From NCBI GenBank assembly GCA_947631565.1, contig CANRLV010000006.1, positions 1 to 62,387 on the forward strand: a stretch of DNA of 62,387 nt, in the 5' to 3' direction. The stretch's first letter is position 1. Each line of letters begins with the position of its first letter. Made by a program: the position numbers and the translations under genes. The notes under the pieces are model-generated. The model was not told where the DNA came from. It saw nothing but the letters and a program-made list of their open reading frames with translations, and ran no database searches. This document shows positions 1 through 8,870 of this stretch, in pieces. The stretch is from an uncultured Gemmiger sp. Its GTDB lineage: Bacteria; Bacillota; Clostridia; Oscillospirales; Ruminococcaceae.

Positions 1-1
1 C

Positions 2-2329
2 GGCAAGGAGGTCCATGTCTTCAACTTCAACCTCACGGTCGCCGCCCGGCTGCTGCCGCTGGCGCTGCTGGGCATCGTGGCCGTGACCGGCATGAGCTTT
101 TACCTGCAGTCCATCAACGGGCTGGCCTCCATCGCCTACGAGTCCCGGCAGGCCATCAACGAGATCAGCAACAAGCTGGCCAACAACACCGCCGACGCCG
201 AGGCCATCAACACCGAATACAAGGATATGTTCCTGACCAAGTGCCGGCAGATCGCCGGCATCATCGAGGAGAACCCCTCGTATGTGTTCCGCTATGACCC
301 CGAGGCCGACAACGTCCACGCCCACCCGCTGACGCGCGATGCCGGCGGCGCCGCTGTGTCCGGCCTGGACGAGTACGGCAACGTCTGCTACTCCACCAGC
401 CGCCATGTGTTTTTGAGCCGCCTGTGCGAGCTCAACGCCATCGAGAACATCTCGGTGTTCGACGAGCAGGGCCGCATCATGGCCACCAACGGCGACGACT
501 GGTACTTTGTGCTCTCACAGGACCCCGCCGACCAGTCCTATCCCTATTGGGAGATTTTGGCCGAGCACCGCGATATCCTGGCCCAGGACCTCAGCGAAAA
601 CGATGCCGGCGAGCAGAGCCAGTACATCGGCAGCGCGTTCTACTACTACACTGTACAAAATGAGGACGGCAGCACCGGCTATGTGTCCCGCAGCGACTAC
701 GAGGCCCAGCTGGCCGGCACCTGGCAGGGCCCCGCCATCACCAAGCACCGCGGCGTGGTGCAGATCAACATCGCGCCCGAGCGCCTGCGCACCGTGATGG
801 AGACCGCCACCCTGACCTATGTGGCGGACAAGACCACCATCCACGGCACCGGGCACACCGTCATCCTGGACAACAGCGACGCGCACACCTGTGTGTATTC
901 CTGGCGCCCGGCCGACATCGGCAAGACCGCCGCCGCCATGGGCTACAGTCCGGGTGCCTTCAATGCCAACGGCGAGATGTACAACGGCTTTGAGACGGTG
1001 AACGGCGAACGGTATTTCCAGACCTTCAAGCTCGTCGACACCCATGACTGCTACATCGGCACCGCCGTGCCGCTGACCACCGTCTTCGCCACGCGCGAGA
1101 GCATGGCCCTGGTCACGCTGTGGGTCTCGTCCGTCAGCCTGCTGCTGATCTTCCTGTACACCTGCTGCTTCGGCGAGCAGGAGCTGGCCATGTACCACAA
1201 CGGCGGCGCACCGCAGACCGGCTGGCGCCTGCGCAACGAGCAGGACCAGTTCGTGATGACGATGCCCAGCGGCAAAACGCGGCGCGTGCGCACGGCGGCC
1301 AGCCGCTGGGACGCCGACTACATCCCCTGGCAGAACAAAACGCCGGAGCAGAAGTTCAGCACCGTGCTGCGGGTGGTGTTCTATCTGTTCGCGGGGCTTT
1401 TGTTCCTGTGCATCCTGCTCTCCCGCGCCGGCGTGGTGCGCATCAACGCCATCAACTATGTGTACGAGAGCGTGTGGCCCAAGGGCTTCAACATCTTTGC
1501 CATGACCAACTGCGTCATCACGCTCATCGTGGTGTTCGTGGTGGCCAACCTCGCCGAGGCGGTGTTCGAGAATGTGTGCACCAGTCTCGGCAGCCGCGCC
1601 GAGACGCTGGCCCACCTGCTGACCTCGGTCATCCACTACGGCGTGGCGCTGTTCGCGGTGTTCTACACGCTGTACCTGTGCGGGTTGGACACCGGCAGCC
1701 TGATCGCCTCGGCCGGCATCCTCTCGCTGGTCATCGGCCTTGGCGCCCAGAGCATGATACAGGACATCCTGGCCGGCGTCTTCATCGTGTTTGAGGGGGC
1801 GTTCCGCGTCGGCGACATCGTCACCATCGATGCTTTCCGCGGCACCGTGCTGGAGATCGGCCTGCGCACGACCAAGATCCAGGACGGGCTCAAGAACGTG
1901 AAGATCTTCAGCAATTCCAGCCTGACCGGCATCATCAACATGACCAAGGAAGCCACCTTCGCCTCCATCGACGTCGGCGTCGCCTACGGCACCGACCTCG
2001 AACGGCTGGAGGAGATCTTCGCCGAGGAGCTGCCCAAGCTGGCCAAGAAATACCCCTCCATCCTCGACGGGCCGCATTACCGCGGCGTGTCGATGCTGAA
2101 CGCCAGCAGCGTCGACCTCAAGATCGTCGCCCAGTGCAAGGAGCAGAACCGCATCCAGCTCTGCCGTGACCTCAACCGCGAGATGTTCCTGCTGCTCAAA
2201 AAATACGGCGTCGAGATCCCCTTCCCGCAGGTCACGGTCAGCTATCTGGACGAGGACGCACCCGCCGTGCCGGCCCCCGCCGGGAACGAAGAAACGGAGC
2301 ATGACCATGCCGAGACACCGGTATCGTAA
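2..2329 (+). CDS. MscS-family mechanosensitive channel with large extracytoplasmic domain (5' partial)
   Basis: The frame is open to the left edge, so the true start is outside the window; at least 775 residues are present. A first membrane segment lies at the very beginning (LLPLALLGIVAV), followed by about 300 residues of soluble, probably extracytoplasmic domain, then several membrane segments and a C-terminal MscS core. The core shows the pore-helix and beta-domain pattern (GLGAQSMIQDILAG, then VGDIVTIDAFRGTVLEIGLR). Family knowledge: such proteins release solutes during hypo-osmotic shock. The large N-terminal domain resembles a sensor (Cache-like) domain, but that is inference. The 3' end overlaps the next small gene by about 23 bases. 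Confidence 0.85.
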   Translation, partial: GKEVHVFNFNLTVAARLLPLALLGIVAVTGMSFYLQSINGLASIAYESRQAINEISNKLANNTADAEAINTEYKDMFLTKCRQIAGIIEENPSYVFRYDPEADNVHAHPLTRDAGGAAVSGLDEYGNVCYSTSRHVFLSRLCELNAIENISVFDEQGRIMATNGDDWYFVLSQDPADQSYPYWEILAEHRDILAQDLSENDAGEQSQYIGSAFYYYTVQNEDGSTGYVSRSDYEAQLAGTWQGPAITKHRGVVQINIAPERLRTVMETATLTYVADKTTIHGTGHTVILDNSDAHTCVYSWRPADIGKTAAAMGYSPGAFNANGEMYNGFETVNGERYFQTFKLVDTHDCYIGTAVPLTTVFATRESMALVTLWVSSVSLLLIFLYTCCFGEQELAMYHNGGAPQTGWRLRNEQDQFVMTMPSGKTRRVRTAASRWDADYIPWQNKTPEQKFSTVLRVVFYLFAGLLFLCILLSRAGVVRINAINYVYESVWPKGFNIFAMTNCVITLIVVFVVANLAEAVFENVCTSLGSRAETLAHLLTSVIHYGVALFAVFYTLYLCGLDTGSLIASAGILSLVIGLGAQSMIQDILAGVFIVFEGAFRVGDIVTIDAFRGTVLEIGLRTTKIQDGLKNVKIFSNSSLTGIINMTKEATFASIDVGVAYGTDLERLEEIFAEELPKLAKKYPSILDGPHYRGVSMLNASSVDLKIVAQCKEQNRIQLCRDLNREMFLLLKKYGVEIPFPQVTVSYLDEDAPAVPAPAGNEETEHDHAETPVS

Positions 2330-2645
2330 GGCGCTGGCCGCGCTGGCCCTCGCCGCCTGCCTGTGGGCGCTGCCGGCGGCCGCCGAAACGCCCGCTGCCC
2401 AAACGCCCGAGAGCGCGGCCGGGACGGCCGCGCAAAGCACCCCGGCCGCCGGCCGCCTGCCGGGCGGTCTGACCACCACGGCGGGCGGCGCCGCCCTGGT
2501 CGGGGTCGGGGCCTACAGCTTCGTGCGCAGGCAATGGCGGGACGAGCGTGACCGCCGGCGGACCGAAACAAGGCAGCCCGTTTATTTTGAAAACCACACC
2601 CGAAACGGCACCCTGCGGCCTGAGGAGCGAAACGACCTTGAATAG
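2307..2645 (+). CDS. small exported or membrane-anchored protein of unknown function
   Basis: A 112-residue protein starts inside the 3' end of the MscS gene, which suggests translational coupling. An ATG at 2301 is also in frame, but GGAG at 2296-2299 is better spaced for 2307. It begins with a basic stretch and an Ala/Leu-rich signal-type segment ending near AAAET. An Ala/Pro-rich linker, a glycine-rich hydrophobic segment (GGAALVGVGAYSF) and a basic/acidic tail follow. No family is recognised. Co-transcription with the channel hints at an accessory role, which is only inference. Confidence 0.6.
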   Translation: MPRHRYRKALAALALAACLWALPAAAETPAAQTPESAAGTAAQSTPAAGRLPGGLTTTAGGAALVGVGAYSFVRRQWRDERDRRRTETRQPVYFENHTRNGTLRPEERNDLE

Positions 2646-2647
2646 AC

Positions 2648-2682
2648 AGCACAGCGGCCGCGCCAAGCGCGGCCGCTGTGCT
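2648..2682. terminator. GC-rich hairpin between convergent genes
   Basis: A perfect 16-bp stem with a CAA loop sits between the rightward small protein gene and the leftward dehydratase-like gene. The T-tract is weak on both strands, so termination efficiency is uncertain. Confidence 0.55.
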
Positions 2683-2695
2683 TATGTTGCTCGTT

Positions 2696-3985
2696 TTATA
2701 CCGTCGCCGGCGCCGGGACCGGCGCCTTGGCCGCCTGTTCGGCGGCCAGATTCTCTTTGGCCACGGCCAGCATCAGCTTGATGCGGTTCTCCTGGTTGAC
2801 GCGGGTGGCGCTGGGGTCATAGTCGACGGCGGTGATGTTGGCCTGCGGGTGCAGCGCGCGGATGCGGTTGATCATGCCCTTGCCGACGATGTGGTTGGGC
2901 AGGCAGCCGAAAGGCTGCGCGCAGACGATGTTCGGATAGCCGCCCTCGACGAGCTCCAGCATCTCGGCTGTGAGCAGCCAGCCCTCGCCCATCTTGGCGC
3001 CCAGGGAAATGATGCCCTCGGGCTTTTTCATCAGCTCGCGGAAGGTGCCAGGCGCGTAAAAGCCGTAGCGGCGCAGCGCGGCGGCGGCGGCGCTGCCCAG
3101 GCTGTCCAGATAGCTGAGCAGGAAATCCGCCCCCGTGGCCACCAGCCGGTTGCCGCCGTAAAAATCGACGTCCAGGCGGTAGTTGGCCACGCAGTACTCG
3201 ACAAAGCCCATCAGCCCGGGCAGGTTGACCTCGCAGTCCTGGCTTTCCAAAAACTTTTCAAGGTCGTTGTTGCCCAGGGGCGAATACTTGACGTAGATCT
3301 CCCCCACCACGCCGACCTTGACCTTGGGCGTGCGGGTCACGGGGACGGCGGCGAAGTCGGCGGCAATGGCCTCAAAGTTTTCCTTGATCTCGCGGCCGCT
3401 GCCGCCGCGCCCGGCGCGGATCCAGCCGCGCGCCGCCGCGATCCATTTCTCGGCCAGCGCCTCGGCCGTACCGGGGACATTTTGATAGGGGCGCACCTGG
3501 CTGCGCAGCGCGGCGATGAGGTCGCCGTACTCGATGGCGGCGATCATGCGGTGCAGCAGGCGGGCGTTCAGCGGCAGACCGCTGTCCTTTTCCAGCCCCG
3601 AGAAGTTGAGCGAGGCGACCGGGATATACCCGTACCCGGCGCGCACCAGCGCCTTGCGCAGCAGCTTGATGTAGTTGGAGGCGCGGCACCCGCCGCCGGT
3701 CTGGGTGATGCACAGCGCCGTGTGGTCAAGGTCATACTTGCCGCTGCCCAGCGCGTCCAGAAACTGGCCGATGACCAGCAGCGCCGGGTAGCAGGTGTCG
3801 TTGTGGACGTACTGCAGGCCCAGCTGCGCCACATGGCTGCCGCAGTTGCCCAGCACCTCGATCTCGTAGCCCTCGGCCTCCAGCGCCGCGGCCATGACCC
3901 GGAACTGGATGGGGGCGAGATTGGGGATGAGGATCTTGTGCGTCTTGACCATGTCGGGGGTAAAGTTGGGGGTGGTGTACTCCAT
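2696..3985 (-). CDS. 2-hydroxyacyl-CoA dehydratase-type (HgdB-like) protein
   Basis: This 429-residue protein resembles the C-terminal portion of the large CoA-dehydratase activase-related proteins of Clostridia, including a conserved stretch that starts HKILIPNLAP and a cysteine in NDTCYPALL. Family members carry an Fe-S cluster in 2-hydroxyacyl-CoA dehydratase-type chemistry; the physiological substrate is unknown. The ATG at 3985 was chosen because the family similarity begins there and GAGG lies 9 bases upstream. The open frame extends a further 92 codons upstream but only shadows the neighbouring gene. It lies 17 bases downstream of the activase gene in a different frame. In many relatives the two parts form one protein of about 1400 residues. 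Confidence 0.75.
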   Translation of the reverse strand: MEYTTPNFTPDMVKTHKILIPNLAPIQFRVMAAALEAEGYEIEVLGNCGSHVAQLGLQYVHNDTCYPALLVIGQFLDALGSGKYDLDHTALCITQTGGGCRASNYIKLLRKALVRAGYGYIPVASLNFSGLEKDSGLPLNARLLHRMIAAIEYGDLIAALRSQVRPYQNVPGTAEALAEKWIAAARGWIRAGRGGSGREIKENFEAIAADFAAVPVTRTPKVKVGVVGEIYVKYSPLGNNDLEKFLESQDCEVNLPGLMGFVEYCVANYRLDVDFYGGNRLVATGADFLLSYLDSLGSAAAAALRRYGFYAPGTFRELMKKPEGIISLGAKMGEGWLLTAEMLELVEGGYPNIVCAQPFGCLPNHIVGKGMINRIRALHPQANITAVDYDPSATRVNQENRIKLMLAVAKENLAAEQAAKAPVPAPATV

Positions 3986-4002
3986 GCCAAAGGGCCTCGC
4001 TT

Positions 4003-6951
4003 TTACAGGTTTTTCGCGTCTTTCTTTTCCTCCAGCGCCGCGAACAGGCTGCGCAGCCGGATGTTGACGGCGCCCAGGTTGGTGATCTCGTCGATTTTGA
4101 GCTGGGTGTACAGCTTGCCGCCGGCCTGTAAGATCTCCCGCGTCTCGTCGCCGGTGATGGCGTCCAGCCCGCAGCCAAAGCTGACCAGCTGCACCAGGTC
4201 CATGTCGGGCTGGGTGGTGCAGTATTTGGCGGCCGCGTACAGGCGGCTGTGGTAGGTCCACTGGTTGAGCACATGGGTGGGGAATCTCTCGACCAGGTGG
4301 CTGATGGAATCCTCGGTGACGACGGCCGCGCCCTGCCGCACGATGAGCTTGTCGATGCCGTGGTTGACCTCGGGGTCGACGTGGTAGGGCCGGCCCGCCA
4401 GCACGATGATGTGCCGCCCCTGGGCGCGGGCGGCGGCGACGATCTCCTCGCCCTTGTGGCGCACCAGCGCCATATGGCGGGCATACTCGGCATAGGCGGC
4501 GTCGATGGCGGCCTTATACTTGCGGTGCGGGATGCCGGGGAAGTATTTCTCCAGCATATGCGGGAAGCGCTGGGTGAAATCCCGGCGGCGCTCGATGTTC
4601 AGGTACTCATAGATAAAGCGCGTTTTGGTCAGGTCCGGGCAGTTGCCGGCCAGCACCTCGGGGTAGTAGGCGACGACGGGGCAGTTGTAGTGGTTGTCGC
4701 CCAGGCCCTCGTCGAGGTTGTAGCTCATGCAGGGGTAGAAGATGGCGTCCACGCCGCTTTTGAGCAGTGCGTCGATGTGGCCGTGGCTCAGCTTGGCCGG
4801 GAAGCAGGCGGTGTCGCTGGGGATGGTGGCCTGCCCGGCCTGGTAGAGCGCGCGGCTGGAGGGCGGGCTGACCGTGACGGCAAAGCCCAGCCGCGTGAAC
4901 AGCGTGTGCCAGAAAGGCAGCAGCTCGTACAGATTCAGGCACATCGGGATGCCCACCGTGGCCCGCGGCCCCTGCGCGGGCAGGCTGTCGGGGTCGGTCG
5001 GGTGGGCGCGGTATTCGTCCAGCAGCGCCAGCTTGGCGGCGTACAAATTCAGCGTGTCGTCCGCCGCCTTGCCGGTGACCGGCTTTTCGCAGCGGTTGCC
5101 GGAGATGTAGCGCTTGCCGTCATTGAAGATGTTGACCGTGAGCTGGCAGTGGTTGCCGCAGCCATTGCAGGTGACGTTTTTGACCTCCTGCGTGAAGGCC
5201 TTGAGCTGCTTTTCGGTCAGCACGCCGCTGCGCATACCGGGCAGGGCCTTGGCGCGCCCGTGCAGCGCGGCGCCATAGGCGCCCATCAGACCGGCGATGT
5301 CGGGGCGGATGACCTCGATGCCCATCTCCTTCTCAAAGGCGCGCAGCACGGCCTCGTTGTAGAACGTGCCGCCCTGCACCACCACCTTGCGGCCGAGCTC
5401 CTCCGGCGACGCGGCGCGGATGACCTTATACAGTGCGTTCTTGACCACCGAGATGGACAGCCCGGCGCTGATGTTCTCGATGGACGCGCCGTCCTTCTGC
5501 GCCTGCTTGACGCTGGAATTCATGAACACCGTGCAGCGGCTGCCAAGGTCCACCGGCCGGTCGGCGAACAGGCCCAGGGCGGCGAATTCCTTGACGTCGT
5601 AGCCCAGCGCCTGGGCGAAGGTCTGCAAAAAGCTGCCGCAGCCCGAGGAGCAGGCCTCGTTCAAAAAGATGTTGCTGATGGCGCCGTCCTCGATCTTGAA
5701 GCATTTCATGTCCTGCCCGCCGATGTCGATGATGAAATCGACGTCGGGCAGAAAATGCCGCGCGGCCGTAAAGTGGGCCACCGTCTCGACAAGGCCGCGG
5801 TCGGCGTGGAAAGCGTTTTTGATGAGCTCCTCGCCGTAGCCGGTGGCGGTGACGCTGGCGATCTCCAGCCCGGGATGGCGCTCATACAGCTCGAGCAGCG
5901 TGTCGCGCACGAGTGGGATGGGGTTGCCGAGGTTGGGGCGGTATTTGGTATACAGAATGTGGGCGCTCTGGTCGATGACCACCAGCTTGATGGTGGTGGA
6001 GCCGGAATCGATGCCGATGTGCACCGGTCCGCAGTCGATGCCGAAGGGCACATGGGGCACGGCGGCGCGCAGGTGCCGGGCGTGGAAAGCCTCGTATTCC
6101 TCTTTATTGGCGAACAGCGGCGGCTGGCTGGCGTAGGTGGCCTGTGCGCCGGCCTGTGCCATGCGCGCGGCGACGTCGGCCAGGTCGAACTCGGTGTCGG
6201 CGTACCAGGCGGCGCCCAGCGCCACATAGAGCAGGCTGTTTTCAGGGCAGGTGCCGGCGGTGCCGAGCGTTTTGTCAAAGCTCTTGCGCAGTGTTTTTGA
6301 GAAGGTCAGCGGCCCGCCCAGATAGAGCACCCTTCCGCGGATGGGCCGCCCCTGCGCGAGTCCCGCGATGGTCTGGTTGACGACCGCCTGGTAGATGGAA
6401 GCGGCGATGTCCCCCGCCTGCGCGCCCTGGTTGATGAGCGGCTGGATATCGCTTTTGGCGAACACGCCGCAGCGGCTGGCGATGGTGTAGGTGCGCTGCG
6501 CCGCGGCGGCGGCCTTGTCCAGCTCGTCGGCGCTCATTTTCAGCAGCGTGGCCATCTGGTCGATGAACGCGCCGGTGCCGCCGGCGCAGCTGCCGTTCAT
6601 ACGCACCTCGGTGCCGTTCGTCAAAAACAGGATCTTGGCGTCCTCGCCGCCCAGCTCGATGATGCAGTCGGTGCCGGGGTCCAGGCGGTTGGCGGCCACG
6701 CGGGTGGCGAACACCTCCTGCACGAAGGGGATGCCGCAGCGCTCCGCCAGGCCCATGCCGGCGGAGCCGGAGATGGCCAGCAGCGCGCGCCCGCCGGGCA
6801 GGTGGCGGGCTGTGACCTCGGCCAGCATTTCCTGCGATTTTTCAACGATATGGCTGTAGTGGCGCTGGTAGTCGGACCAGAGCAGGCTCCCGTCCTCGGC
6901 CAGCACCACGCACTTGATGGTGGTGGAACCAATGTCCAACCCAACACGCAT
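4003..6951 (-). CDS. tandem BadF/BadG/BcrA/BcrD-type ATPase, 2-hydroxyacyl-CoA dehydratase activase
   Basis: This 982-residue protein carries two activase ATPase domains. Each begins with the phosphate-binding pattern IDxGSTTxK (GLDIGSTTIK at residue 4; HIGIDSGSTTIK near 310). Each has the cluster cysteine pair of the dimeric activase, such as NGSCAGGTGAFI with ASRCGVFAKSD, and EACSSGCGSF. The last ~330 residues match the DUF2229-type activase-associated region (SFGCGLDAITGDE). Related proteins hydrolyse ATP to push one low-potential electron into a dehydratase. The gene is first in a two-gene operon behind a good promoter. The missing HgdB-like C-terminus is encoded by the following gene. 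Confidence 0.85.
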   Translation of the reverse strand: MRVGLDIGSTTIKCVVLAEDGSLLWSDYQRHYSHIVEKSQEMLAEVTARHLPGGRALLAISGSAGMGLAERCGIPFVQEVFATRVAANRLDPGTDCIIELGGEDAKILFLTNGTEVRMNGSCAGGTGAFIDQMATLLKMSADELDKAAAAAQRTYTIASRCGVFAKSDIQPLINQGAQAGDIAASIYQAVVNQTIAGLAQGRPIRGRVLYLGGPLTFSKTLRKSFDKTLGTAGTCPENSLLYVALGAAWYADTEFDLADVAARMAQAGAQATYASQPPLFANKEEYEAFHARHLRAAVPHVPFGIDCGPVHIGIDSGSTTIKLVVIDQSAHILYTKYRPNLGNPIPLVRDTLLELYERHPGLEIASVTATGYGEELIKNAFHADRGLVETVAHFTAARHFLPDVDFIIDIGGQDMKCFKIEDGAISNIFLNEACSSGCGSFLQTFAQALGYDVKEFAALGLFADRPVDLGSRCTVFMNSSVKQAQKDGASIENISAGLSISVVKNALYKVIRAASPEELGRKVVVQGGTFYNEAVLRAFEKEMGIEVIRPDIAGLMGAYGAALHGRAKALPGMRSGVLTEKQLKAFTQEVKNVTCNGCGNHCQLTVNIFNDGKRYISGNRCEKPVTGKAADDTLNLYAAKLALLDEYRAHPTDPDSLPAQGPRATVGIPMCLNLYELLPFWHTLFTRLGFAVTVSPPSSRALYQAGQATIPSDTACFPAKLSHGHIDALLKSGVDAIFYPCMSYNLDEGLGDNHYNCPVVAYYPEVLAGNCPDLTKTRFIYEYLNIERRRDFTQRFPHMLEKYFPGIPHRKYKAAIDAAYAEYARHMALVRHKGEEIVAAARAQGRHIIVLAGRPYHVDPEVNHGIDKLIVRQGAAVVTEDSISHLVERFPTHVLNQWTYHSRLYAAAKYCTTQPDMDLVQLVSFGCGLDAITGDETREILQAGGKLYTQLKIDEITNLGAVNIRLRSLFAALEEKKDAKNL

Positions 6952-6993
6952 ACGGTGGACGCCCCTTTGGGTAAAAAAATCGAACCGAGACTT

Positions 6994-7022
6994 ATTTTAG
7001 CAAAAGGCAGGGGTTTATGCAA
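6994..7022 (-). promoter_or_regulatory. sigma-A type promoter of the activase operon
   Basis: On the minus strand TTGCAT and TAAAAT are separated by 17 bases, about 40 bases upstream of the activase start codon. Confidence 0.65.
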
Positions 7023-7100
7023 CCCCCGGACCCTTTCTACTTTAGCACAAATATTTGAACGGATTTTTAACAAACCGCCCCAAATACTGGCATCGGGCAG

Positions 7101-7142
7101 AAAAAAATCGGCCCTGACCGACATGTGCGGACAGGGCCGATA
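7101..7142 (-). terminator. rho-independent terminator downstream of the EIIA gene
   Basis: A 10-bp stem (ATCGGCCCTG with its complement, plus an inner CCG/CGG extension) is followed on the minus strand by seven T. It lies 166 bases beyond the EIIA stop codon, so the transcript would have a long structured 3' region. Confidence 0.7.
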
Positions 7143-7307
7143 CCTCTAGAACAAAAATGCCGCAGCAAGTCGCCTTTAGGCATGCGCAAGGCATTTTTGC
7201 GATGGGGTGTGTCCAAGAGAGGGGTGCAGGCGGACCGGCGCAGCCAGTGACGCCGAACCCCTCTTTTGCAGCGTGTCGAGTTTTTCGACACGCTGAGCGC
7301 GGCGTGT
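7143..7307 (-). other. structured 3' region with three inverted repeats
   Basis: No gene is seen here. There are three inverted repeats: CAAAAATGCC/GGCATTTTTG (7152-7199), AGAGGGGT/ACCCCTCT (7218-7264) and a perfect 11-bp stem with a GTTTT loop (7269-7295). Together with the terminator at 7101 they would form a compact folded 3' UTR of the EIIA transcript or a small RNA. Confidence 0.4.
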
Positions 7308-7838
7308 TTACTTGTTGACCGTGAGCAGGTCGGCGCCGACCTCGACCTCGCCGGAGGCCGCCAGCTCAACGCCGGCATAGTCGTCACTGTTGGTGACGAC
7401 GGTGATGACGGTGGCCGGGTGGCCGGCGGCCTTGATCTTGTCAAGGTCCATCGTCAGCACCAGCTGGCCCTTGGTCACGCTGTCGCCCACCGCCACGGTG
7501 GGGGCGAAGCCGTCGCCCTGCATATCCACGGTATCGACGCCGACGTGGATCAGGATCTCAACGCCGCCGGGGCCTGTAAAGCCCAGCGCGTGCTTGGTGT
7601 CGGCCACCTGGGTGACCTCGCCGTCCACGGGGGCGTAGACCTTGCCCTCGACCGGGTCGATGCCGCAGCAGATGCCGAGCACGCCCTGGCTGAACACCGG
7701 GTCCGGCACGGCGTCCATGGCCAGCACGGCACCCTTGGCGTCGGCCGCGATGACGACCGGGAAGCTGGCCTCCGGGGCCGCCTTGGGGGCGGGCGCTTCC
7801 GGCTCGGCCTTCTTTTTCAGAAAATCAAAAAAGCCCAT
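7308..7838 (-). CDS. glucose-type PTS enzyme IIA (EIIA-Glc/Crr-like)
   Basis: This 176-residue cytoplasmic phosphocarrier has the EIIA-Glc barrel. The phosphorylated histidine lies in the motif ILIHVGVDTV, preceded by GFTGPGGVE. Family members take phosphate from HPr and pass it to an EIIB domain, and some also regulate. The start at 7838 (MGFFDFLKKK) has AGGAGA 8 bases upstream, whereas the frame extends about 54 codons further without such a site. A short charged Ala/Pro linker precedes the domain. No EIIB or EIIC gene lies nearby, so it presumably serves permeases encoded elsewhere. Confidence 0.85.
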   Translation of the reverse strand: MGFFDFLKKKAEPEAPAPKAAPEASFPVVIAADAKGAVLAMDAVPDPVFSQGVLGICCGIDPVEGKVYAPVDGEVTQVADTKHALGFTGPGGVEILIHVGVDTVDMQGDGFAPTVAVGDSVTKGQLVLTMDLDKIKAAGHPATVITVVTNSDDYAGVELAASGEVEVGADLLTVNK

Positions 7839-7892
7839 GGTGAAATCTCTCCTTTTTGGCCCGGCACGGTGCCGCCGGGGTTGTGTGCCTCT

Positions 7893-7922
7893 ATTATACC
7901 TTGCTTTAAAGGGCAAAATCAA
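7893..7922 (-). promoter_or_regulatory. promoter of the EIIA gene
   Basis: TTGATT and a consensus TATAAT are separated by 18 bases on the minus strand, 55 bases upstream of the start codon. Confidence 0.6.
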
Positions 7923-7952
7923 TGGCCGCAATGGAGAATTTTGCCTCTGTTT

Positions 7953-7982
7953 TTGCACGGGATGCACAAGGTGTGCTATAAT
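7953..7982 (+). promoter_or_regulatory. promoter of the HD hydrolase gene
   Basis: TTGCAC and TATAAT are separated by 18 bases, 36 bases upstream of the start codon. The promoter is divergent from the EIIA promoter about 30 bases away. Confidence 0.65.
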
Positions 7983-8017
7983 AAGGTCGAAATCTGCCAA
8001 AAGCGAGGTCTTGCCCG

Positions 8018-8794
8018 ATGGCTTTGGACCGCAGGCGGGCGGGGGATGCCTTTGCCGACTATGTGCGCGCCTATGACGCCGAGGACCCCAAAATCAAACT
8101 GAAGATCACCCACACCTGGCGCGTGGCCGCTTTGTGCGAGCACATCGCCGCCAGCCTGGCACTGCCGGCGGCCGACCGGGACCTTGCGTGGCTGTGCGGC
8201 CTTTTGCATGACATCGGCCGCTTTGAGCAGGTGCGGCGGTACGGCACCTTCAACGACGCCGTCTCCATCGACCACGCCAGGTGCAGCGCCGCTGTGCTGT
8301 TTGACGCGGGGCACATCGCCGACTTTGCGCCCGATCAGGCGCCCGCGTACCCGCTGCTGCGCACCGCCATCGAGCTGCACAACGTCTACCGCCTGCCCGC
8401 CGACCTTACTGACCGCACGCGGATGTTCTGCCAGATTTTGCGCGACGCCGACAAGATCGACATCCTGCGCGTCAACGTCGAGACGCCGCTGGAGGAGATC
8501 TACGGCGTGTCCCGCGCCGCGCTGCTGCAAAGCCCGGTAAGCCCGGCCGTGCTCGCCGCCTTTTACGAGCACCACGCCGTGCTGCGCAGCTTAAAGCAGT
8601 ACCCGGCGGACAACATCATCGGCCACGCAAGTCTCGTGTACGAGCTCTGCTGGCCCGAGAGCCTGCGCACGGCGGCCGCGCAGGGCTGGCTGTGGCGGCT
8701 GCTGGATTTCCGCAGTGAAAACCCGGAGACCGACGCCGCGCTGCAAAAGGCCGCCGCCCACCTGCGCGGCTGGCTGGCCGAACAGGGCGTCTGA
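8018..8794 (+). CDS. HD-domain phosphohydrolase
   Basis: This 258-residue protein has the HD signature: a first histidine near residue 32 (KITHTWRVA), the metal-binding pair in LLHDIGRFEQ near 66-75, later histidines (IELHNVYRLP) and a distal aspartate in ILRDADKID. This is the metal-dependent phosphohydrolase fold used on nucleotides and phosphate esters; the substrate cannot be deduced. The ATG has GAGGT 9 bases upstream and a near-consensus promoter. It appears monocistronic, since the next gene has its own promoter starting at 8799. Confidence 0.8.
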   Translation: MALDRRRAGDAFADYVRAYDAEDPKIKLKITHTWRVAALCEHIAASLALPAADRDLAWLCGLLHDIGRFEQVRRYGTFNDAVSIDHARCSAAVLFDAGHIADFAPDQAPAYPLLRTAIELHNVYRLPADLTDRTRMFCQILRDADKIDILRVNVETPLEEIYGVSRAALLQSPVSPAVLAAFYEHHAVLRSLKQYPADNIIGHASLVYELCWPESLRTAAAQGWLWRLLDFRSENPETDAALQKAAAHLRGWLAEQGV

Positions 8795-8798
8795 CCGC

Positions 8799-8827
8799 TT
8801 TACAAACCGCCCAAAACGCGCTAAAAT
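8799..8827 (+). promoter_or_regulatory. promoter of the DtxR-like/aldolase operon
   Basis: TTTACA and TAAAAT are separated by 17 bases, 43 bases upstream of the regulator start. Confidence 0.6.
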
Positions 8828-8870
8828 AGGATGCAGCGATATATTTGCCTGCGGAAAGGGGGACGCTGGT

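Noticed and set aside
515-2479. Very long antisense open frame opposite the MscS gene
   Set aside because: High GC makes stop codons rare on the reverse strand. The product is His/Gly/Ala/Asp-rich without motifs, and the forward gene is clear. Similar antisense frames opposite the activase, metN, spoIIE, EF-G, uraA and gap genes were rejected for the same reason.
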